Part shown: positions 1 to 3,527 of the stretch, piece after piece
Numbering within the stretch: the first letter of the stretch is position 1
Layout of the letters: each line of letters begins with the position of its first letter
Source of the DNA: Thioalkalivibrio sp.
Lineage (GTDB): Bacteria; Pseudomonadota; Gammaproteobacteria; Ectothiorhodospirales; Ectothiorhodospiraceae
Direction of reading: 5' to 3'
Length of the DNA stretch: 5,582 bases
NCBI GenBank assembly: GCA_007120155.1
Contig: SKOF01000413.1
Coordinates: 1 to 5,582, forward strand
Made by a program: the position numbers and the translations under genes
The notes under the pieces: generated by a model
Databases searched by the model: none
What the model was told of the DNA's origin: nothing
The model's input: only the letters and a program-made list of their open reading frames with translations

Positions 1-189
1 CAGATAGCTGACCGCCAGCGCCACGCTCCAGAGCAGGTTGCCCAGCCGGTAGTCCTGGTGGGCGTCACCGACGATCACCCGGGTGAACAGGTCACCGAAC
101 ACCACCGTGATGATGAGCAGGGTATAGGCCTGGTTGGCGAAGTCGAACATCGCCCAGCCCAGGATCTCCTTGTTGGACGCACGCTGCAT
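1..189 (-). CDS. MFS transporter, UMF1/Atg22-like family, N-terminal part (partial)
   Basis: This is the first 63 codons of an inner-membrane major-facilitator transporter, cut by the left window edge. Translation gives MQRASNKEILGWAMFDFANQ, then a hydrophobic first helix (about residues 21-40, AYTLLIITVVFGDLF) and the start of a second helix from about residue 51. The GWAMFDFANQAY signature right after a short cytosolic N-terminus is typical of the UMF1 (Atg22-like) MFS group, whose full proteins are a little over 400 residues. The ATG at 189 is supported by a purine-rich Shine-Dalgarno (AGGGGG, complement of 195-200) five bases upstream. The gene is divergent from the PA2779/PA2778 operon across a 172-base gap. 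Bacterial UMF1 substrates are mostly unknown and nothing here indicates one. Family assignment is from recognition of the N-terminal signature only. Confidence 0.82.
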   Translation of the reverse strand, partial: MQRASNKEILGWAMFDFANQAYTLLIITVVFGDLFTRVIVGDAHQDYRLGNLLWSVALAVSYL

Positions 190-361
190 GCCCACCCCCT
201 GTCAAACGCCCGCAAAGCGTATCACGGCGCCGGTTCGCGGGCGCCGGCGCTGCCCGGAGACGGCGTGCACCGGGCACGAATCCACGCGGTAATCGTTGAC
301 GTGCGCACCGCGGCTGCTAACAATTGCAGAGTATTCTCATTCACACGCCCCGGAGTAACGC
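190..361. other. Divergent intergenic region between MFS gene and PA2779/PA2778 operon
   Basis: This 172-base non-coding spacer separates two divergent genes. It holds the ribosome binding site of the MFS gene (195-200, read on the minus strand), a GC-rich inverted repeat with 7-base arms (CGGCGCC at 225-231 and GGCGCCG at 240-246, eight-base loop), and a candidate promoter for the rightward operon (separate entry). No T-run follows the inverted repeat on either strand, so it does not look like an intrinsic terminator. No convincing promoter for the leftward gene could be picked out. Confidence 0.6.
296..324 (+). promoter_or_regulatory. Candidate sigma-70 promoter of the PA2779/PA2778 operon
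   Basis: A -35-like TTGACG (296-301, five of six consensus bases) is followed after 17 bases by AACAAT (319-324, four of six). Transcription would start near 331, giving a leader of about 30 bases before the ATG at 362. That leader contains a GGAG Shine-Dalgarno at 352-355. The region is also locally AT-richer than its surroundings. This is a consensus match only, with no operator recognised next to it. Confidence 0.45.
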
Positions 362-769
362 ATGAAAACCACGACAAGAGAACTCGCCAAGCGGTTCATT
401 GCCCTGCTCTGCGTGCTGGCCCTGGTGGGCGCGAGCCTGAGCCCGGCCATCGCGGGCATGGTGGCGACCGATCAATTGATCGCCGCGGAACAGGTCCAGG
501 CGGACCGCGAGCGGCTCATGGCCACCTTGTCCCGGGACGACGTGAGGCAACAGCTGTCCGCCATGGGTGTGAATCCGGCACAGGCCGCCGAACGCGTCTC
601 GCGCATGACGGACAGCGAGGTGGCCGCGCTCAACCAGCGTCTGGATGAACTGCCCGCGGGAGCCGGGCCCAGCGTATTGGGCGTGCTGCTGGTGGTCTTC
701 ATCGTGTTCGTCATCACCGATGCCATCGGCGCCACGGACATCTTCCCCTTCATCCGGCCGGTGAATTGA
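362..769 (+). CDS. PA2779 family protein, first of two tandem copies
   Basis: This is a 135-residue small envelope protein of unknown function. It starts with a clear Sec signal peptide: a basic n-region (K2, R6, K10, R11), a hydrophobic core at about 12-24, and an AIA cleavage site at 29-31 before G32. The exported part (about 32-102) is predicted helical and rich in Ala, Arg, Gln and Asp/Glu, with the stretch RVSRMTDSEVAALNQRL. An LPAGAG motif follows, then one membrane helix (about 103-118) and a short conserved tail, DAIGATDIFPFIRP. This architecture matches the PA2779 family, whose members usually lie next to a PA2778-type cysteine peptidase, as here. The start is supported by GGAG at 352-355, six bases upstream. 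About 60% of the exported segment is identical to the next gene's product, indicating a local duplication. The expected topology is periplasmic domain outside and C-tail in the cytoplasm (inference). Confidence 0.85.
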   Translation: MKTTTRELAKRFIALLCVLALVGASLSPAIAGMVATDQLIAAEQVQADRERLMATLSRDDVRQQLSAMGVNPAQAAERVSRMTDSEVAALNQRLDELPAGAGPSVLGVLLVVFIVFVITDAIGATDIFPFIRPVN

Positions 770-811
770 TCACGCGACCGGATGAAACCATTCTCCGGAG
801 GAGTCTGAACC

Positions 812-1204
812 ATGATCAGGACCACTCTGCGTTGCCTGGCGGTGATGGCCGCCACCCTGTGCCTGTTCGCGCTGGTCACCTCGCCCCTGCATGCCTCCAT
901 GGTCGGTACGGGAGAGATCCTGGCGGCCGAACAGGGGCACATGGAACGTGCGCAGCTGATGCAAACCCTATCCCGGGAAGACATGCGCCGGCAGATGGAA
1001 CGCATGGGCGTCACCCCCGAGGCGGCCGAGGAACGTGTCGTGCGCATGACCGATGCGGAGGTGGCCGCCATCAATGAACGCCTGGCCCATCTGCCCGCCG
1101 GGGCCGGCGCGCTGGAGGTGGCCCTGATCATCCTCCTGGTGCTGGTGCTCCTGGACGCCATGGGCGTGACCGACATCTTCGCCTTCGTGCGCCCCGCCCG
1201 CTGA
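812..1204 (+). CDS. PA2779 family protein, second tandem copy
   Basis: This 130-residue paralogue of the preceding gene product has the same plan. It has a signal peptide (core about 9-23, probable cleavage after LHA at 26-28), a helical exported domain with MGVTPEAAEERVVRMTDAEV, an LPAGAG motif, one membrane helix (about 100-113) and the tail DAMGVTDIFAFVRP. It lies 42 bases after the first copy and has its own very strong Shine-Dalgarno (GGAGGAG, 797-803, eight bases before the ATG), so it may be made in larger amounts. Its TGA (1202-1204) shares one base with the ATG of the peptidase gene, which implies translational coupling. Function is unknown. The shared motifs suggest both copies interact with, or are substrates of, the downstream peptidase (inference). 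Confidence 0.85.
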   Translation: MIRTTLRCLAVMAATLCLFALVTSPLHASMVGTGEILAAEQGHMERAQLMQTLSREDMRRQMERMGVTPEAAEERVVRMTDAEVAAINERLAHLPAGAGALEVALIILLVLVLLDAMGVTDIFAFVRPAR

Positions 1205-2238
1205 TGATCGAGGCTCCGCGGCACGCCCGCCGGCCGGCGGGTGTGCCTTTCCTGTTGTCCCTGCTCGTGCTCCTGCCGGCCGTGCTGTGGCTCTCCGGCT
1301 GCGCCACGCCCGCCCAGACCCGGCAACTGGTGCAGGACACGCCTGCCGGGCTGCCGGAACGGGTGGAGCTTGCCCACGTGCCGTTCTTTCCCCAGGAGGA
1401 CTACCAGTGCGGGCCCGCGGCCCTCGCCACCCTGCTGGTGGACCAGGGCATCGGCGTGGGACCCGACACGCTGGTGAGCGAGGTCTACATCCCCGAGCGC
1501 CGGGGCAGTCTGCAGACGGAGATGCTCGCCGCCGCCCGGGCCCGGGGACTCATGGCCTACCCGCTGAACCCCGAACTGGAGGATGTGCTGGCCGAGGTGG
1601 CCGCGGGCAACCCGGTGCTGGTCTTTCAGAATCTCGGGGTGCGCTTCATCCCCCGCTGGCACTACGCCGTGGTCATCGGCTATGACCTGCCGGCCCGGCA
1701 GATCGTGCTGCGCTCGGGCACCATCGAGCGTCATGTGAACAGTTTCAGCCGCTTCGAACGGACCTGGCAGCGGGGCGGGCGCTGGGCCTTCGTCACCGTG
1801 CCGCCGGACGCACCGCCCGCGACGGCCCATGCCCTGCCCTGGCTGCAGACCGCCAATGCCCTGGAAAGCACCGGCCTCATGGCACCGGCCGCCACGGCCT
1901 ACGAGACGGCCACCCGCCGGTGGCCGGATCATCCGGTGGGCTGGATCGGGCTGGGCAACGTGCGCTACGCGGTGCAGGACATGACAGGCGCCGAGCAGGC
2001 GTTCCGGGCACTCATCGACCGCCAGCCCCGGGCACATGCCGCCTGGAACAATCTCGCCCATGTGCTCCAGGCCCGGGGTTGCGGCGATCAGGCCCGCGAG
2101 GCGGCAGCCTGTGCCGCCAGCCTGGATCCGGACAACCCCCGCTACCGGCAGACCCGGGAGACCTTGCGGGATGCTGCCGTGGAAAACCATTGCGCACCGC
2201 TTGCGTGCCCGGTGGACGTCTCGGCAAAGCAGCGCTGA
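1204..2238 (+). CDS. PA2778 family cysteine peptidase: lipoprotein with C39-like domain and TPR repeats
   Basis: The product is 344 residues long. The N-terminus has arginines (R6, R9, R10), a hydrophobic segment (about 14-30) and a lipobox LSGC, making C33 the likely lipidated cysteine. A linker leads to a C39-like papain-fold peptidase domain (about 53-200) with FFPQEDYQCGPAAL: Q64 is the probable oxyanion-hole residue and C69 the nucleophile. The catalytic histidine is probably H153 in RWHYAVVIGYD. The usual C39 Asp-Pro about 16 residues after His is absent; LRSG lies there instead. The C-terminal part (about 211-312) forms roughly three TPR helical repeats ending in SLDPDNP, probably for protein binding. 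The ATG overlaps the stop of the previous gene by one base, so no separate ribosome site is needed. Catalytic residues are visible, but the substrate is unknown. The two upstream PA2779 proteins are the obvious candidates (inference). Confidence 0.87.
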   Translation: MIEAPRHARRPAGVPFLLSLLVLLPAVLWLSGCATPAQTRQLVQDTPAGLPERVELAHVPFFPQEDYQCGPAALATLLVDQGIGVGPDTLVSEVYIPERRGSLQTEMLAAARARGLMAYPLNPELEDVLAEVAAGNPVLVFQNLGVRFIPRWHYAVVIGYDLPARQIVLRSGTIERHVNSFSRFERTWQRGGRWAFVTVPPDAPPATAHALPWLQTANALESTGLMAPAATAYETATRRWPDHPVGWIGLGNVRYAVQDMTGAEQAFRALIDRQPRAHAAWNNLAHVLQARGCGDQAREAAACAASLDPDNPRYRQTRETLRDAAVENHCAPLACPVDVSAKQR

Positions 2239-2275
2239 ACAGGCGGCATGAAACGGGCTCGACCACACCGGTGAA

Positions 2276-2671
2276 TCAGTCGTCCTCGCGCAACGCTTCG
2301 ATCAGCGGGCACCCCACGGACCCGCCCGCCGCCGAACCGCAATCCGCCACCAGGGTCGACAACGCGGCCTCCATGCGATCCAGATCCGCCTTGCGTGCAC
2401 GCACGCCCAGCAGTTTGTGCTCGGCGATCACGCGCGCCTCGTCACAATGGAGACCGTCTTCCAGTTGCAGGAGCTGGCCGATCTCGGCCAGGCTGAATCC
2501 CAGCCGCTGCGCCGATCTGATGAACCGCAGGCGGGCCACCTCCGCCGAGTCATAACGGCGTATGCCGCCCGGCGGCCGCTCCGGTAACCGGAGCAGGCCC
2601 TTGCGCTGATAGAACCGCACGGTCTCCACGCTCACGCCCGCTTCCCGGGCCAGCCTCGAGATGGTCAGCAT
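2276..2671 (-). CDS. merR: MerR-type mercury/thiophilic-metal-responsive transcriptional regulator
   Basis: This is a 131-residue cytoplasmic DNA-binding activator/repressor. The N-terminal winged helix reads MLTISRLAREAGVSVETVRF, then YQRKGLL and GGIRRY, followed by RFIRSAQRLGFSLAEI and LLQLEDGLHCDEA, all close to Tn21/Tn501 MerR as I recall it. The three mercury-ligand cysteines are present: C76 (in LHCDEA), C111 (in VADC) and C121 (in GCPLIEAL). The spacing from C111 to C121 is one residue longer than the C117-C126 spacing of Tn501 MerR. An in-frame ATG at 2707 would add 12 residues, but it lies upstream of the expected merR transcription start. The ATG at 2671 begins at the family's usual N-terminus and has GGAG (complement of 2680-2683) eight bases upstream, as in classical mer loci. 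The gene converges with the peptidase gene (37-base gap) and diverges from the GDCCVxC gene. Response to Hg(II) is likely; another thiophilic metal is possible. Confidence 0.88.
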   Translation of the reverse strand: MLTISRLAREAGVSVETVRFYQRKGLLRLPERPPGGIRRYDSAEVARLRFIRSAQRLGFSLAEIGQLLQLEDGLHCDEARVIAEHKLLGVRARKADLDRMEAALSTLVADCGSAAGGSVGCPLIEALREDD

Positions 2672-2675
2672 GCCC

Positions 2676-2707
2676 TTGACTCCGTACCAGGGTACGGACC
2701 TGATCAT
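2676..2707 (+). promoter_or_regulatory. MerR operator and rightward promoter (mer-type, 20-base spacer)
   Basis: A -35 TTGACT (2676-2681) is followed by a perfect 7-2-7 dyad, CCGTACCAGGGTACGG (2682-2697), and a -10-like GATCAT (2702-2707). The -35/-10 spacing is 20 bases (19 if TGATCA at 2701 is used). Over-long spacers with a dyad between the elements are the hallmark of MerR-activated promoters. TTGACTCCGTAC and GTACGG match the Tn21/Tn501 mer operator as I remember it; only the centre differs. Transcription would start near 2714, about 23 bases before the GDCCVxC start codon. The dyad also overlaps the predicted start of merR transcription, so MerR should repress its own gene. Confidence 0.88.
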
Positions 2708-2708
2708 A
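2703..2708 (-). promoter_or_regulatory. Candidate merR -10 element
   Basis: Read on the minus strand this is TATGAT, five of six consensus bases. It would place the merR start point near 2696, inside the operator dyad, with a leader of about 25 bases carrying the GGAG ribosome site. The -35 region at the proper distance (GTCTCC, complement of 2726-2731) is poor. The element interlocks with the rightward -10, as in known divergent merR promoters. Confidence 0.45.
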
Positions 2709-2736
2709 ACGCCCGAGCCTAGTCGGGAGACACCCC

Positions 2737-2952
2737 ATGGAAGCGGCCATCGACCGGTCGACCATCACCTGCCCCGCCTGCGGCCACCGCCGCACCGAAC
2801 ACATGCCCGCCGATGCGTGTCAGTGGTACTACCAGTGCGCGCACTGCCACATCCTGCTGCATCCGAAGCCCGGGGACTGCTGCGTGTTCTGCTCCTACGG
2901 GGACGTCCCCTGTCCATTCGTCCAGATACGCGGGCTCGGGTCGCCTACGTGA
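2737..2952 (+). CDS. GDCCVxC domain-containing small cysteine-rich protein
   Basis: This 71-residue cytosolic-type protein has no signal peptide or membrane helix. It has nine cysteines: C12 and C15 (CPAC), C28, C34 and C37 (CAHC), C48 and C49 with C52 (GDCCVFC), and C59 (PCP). The core LHPKPGDCCVFCSYG defines the GDCCVxC family, in which some members are selenoproteins. Here every position is an ordinary Cys codon and there is no internal TGA. The paired CxxC motifs suggest metal binding, possibly zinc-ribbon-like, and the CCxxC could be a redox or soft-metal site. The start ATG has GGGAGA (2725-2730) six bases upstream. The gene lies directly under the MerR-type promoter, so it is probably induced by mercury or a similar metal. 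Its biochemical role is not established; metal sequestration or handover is an inference. Confidence 0.82.
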   Translation: MEAAIDRSTITCPACGHRRTEHMPADACQWYYQCAHCHILLHPKPGDCCVFCSYGDVPCPFVQIRGLGSPT

Positions 2953-3060
2953 TGCGGGACAGGGGACAGCGACCTGCGTCGGAAAGGGCGATTGCAGGCA
3001 CTGTGTCCGGACCGCGGTGTTCGGCCCGGGGCCAGGCGTCCCGCGGGGGCGGATTGGTGA

Positions 3061-3237
3061 CCTGATCACGGACTCTGGTCGTTCCAGGTGGGCGGCAGCA
3101 TGCACTACCGGACAGCCGGCAACCTCTTCCTGGGTCTGGAGGCCCGCTACCAGTTCACCGAGAGTGCCCGCTTCGAGGGCCGCCGCCGCGACGCCGACAA
3201 CATGCGCATCCTCGGCAAGGCGGGCTTTCACTTCTGA
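3061..3237 (+). pseudogene. 3' remnant of an outer-membrane beta-barrel protein gene
   Basis: An open frame runs from just after a TGA at 3058-3060 to a TGA at 3235-3237 and reads as the last two or three strands of an outer-membrane barrel. It includes WSFQVGGSMHYRTAGNLF, LGLEARYQF, a charged loop (RFEGRRRDADN) and a final strand, MRILGKAGFHF. Alternating hydrophobic residues and a terminal Phe with Phe at -2 are typical of the BAM recognition signal. There is no ribosome site and no signal peptide, and the upstream 108 bases show no barrel-like sequence in any forward frame, so the 5' part appears deleted rather than frameshifted. A short expressed peptide from GTG 3088 or ATG 3100 cannot be excluded but is unlikely. 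The parent barrel family cannot be named from so short a piece. Confidence 0.62.
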
Positions 3238-3527
3238 CCCAACGCCGCGCGATAACCTCTCCCCCTGCAGGAGCCCAGCCCCCTGGGCGATCCTGCCCAG
3301 GCAAAACCCCTTTCGCCCGGAGGACCGGGCTCCTACGCGCGTGCCATTGAGTGGGTGTTGTTGCCGGGGCGGGCGCCTGACGGCAGGGGAACCGGAACCC
3401 CGTTCGCCTGTCACTCATTGAAATCAATCCTCTCCCTGACCCCGCTCAACGAACGACCCCGTGCGGCTTGCCCGGCGACCACGGGTTGCCGACCATCAAC
3501 AGGGAAACCAGCGCAAGGACCGATTCC
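3238..3527. other. Intergenic region between barrel remnant and P-type ATPase gene
   Basis: This 290-base stretch has no convincing gene. It contains the REP doublet at 3269-3334, an imperfect 9-base inverted repeat (CATTGAGTG at 3343-3351 against CACTCATTG at 3412-3420, one mismatch) and a small palindrome, ATTGAAATCAAT (3417-3428). It also holds the AAGGA ribosome site (3515-3519) of the ATPase gene. No sigma-70 promoter with acceptable elements and spacing was found, so the ATPase promoter is not located. Confidence 0.55.
3269..3334. repeat. REP doublet in inverted orientation (REPIN-like element)
   Basis: There are two similar small hairpin units facing each other. Unit 1 (plus strand, 3269-3291) is AGGAGCCCAG, CCCC, CTGGGCGAT: a 6-base perfect stem (3273-3278 with 3283-3288) and a four-base loop. 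Unit 2 (minus strand, 3334 down to 3313) is AGGAGCCCGG, TCCT, CCGGGCGA: again a 6-base perfect stem (3325-3330 with 3315-3320) and a four-base loop. Both share the AGGAGCCC head and GGGCGA tail. Their heads (3269-3276 and 3327-3334) are exact inverse complements, so the whole 66 bases can fold into one long hairpin. The stems differ by compensating changes (GCCCAG/CTGGGC against GCCCGG/CCGGGC), which supports a structured repeat. Such units are mobilised in trans by RAYT transposases; none is in this window. Confidence 0.75.

Noticed and set aside
472..2268. A very long (598-codon) minus-strand open frame opposite the PA2779/PA2778 operon
   Set aside because: It is the antisense shadow of three well-supported plus-strand genes in high-GC DNA. 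Its translation has low-complexity Gly/His/Arg/Ser-rich composition, no recognisable domain and no fitting ribosome site.
2672..2707. Longer merR start at ATG 2707
   Set aside because: The extra 12 codons would read through the operator and start upstream of the likely merR transcription start. The ATG at 2671 matches the family N-terminus and has a correctly spaced GGAG.
2956..2969. Tandem GGGACAG repeat (two copies) after the GDCCVxC gene
   Set aside because: Only two 7-base copies, with no array, hairpin or known site; too little to call.
3023..3033. GGCCC-G-GGGCC palindrome as a terminator of the GDCCVxC transcript
   Set aside because: The one-base loop cannot form a normal hairpin and no T-run follows.
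2697..3068. 10-base direct repeat GACCTGATCA at 2697-2706 and 3059-3068 flanking the GDCCVxC gene
   Set aside because: It is tempting as an insertion footprint because the second copy sits at the barrel-remnant boundary. But repeats of this length are expected by chance about a dozen times in a window this size, and there is no transposase or inverted terminal repeat.
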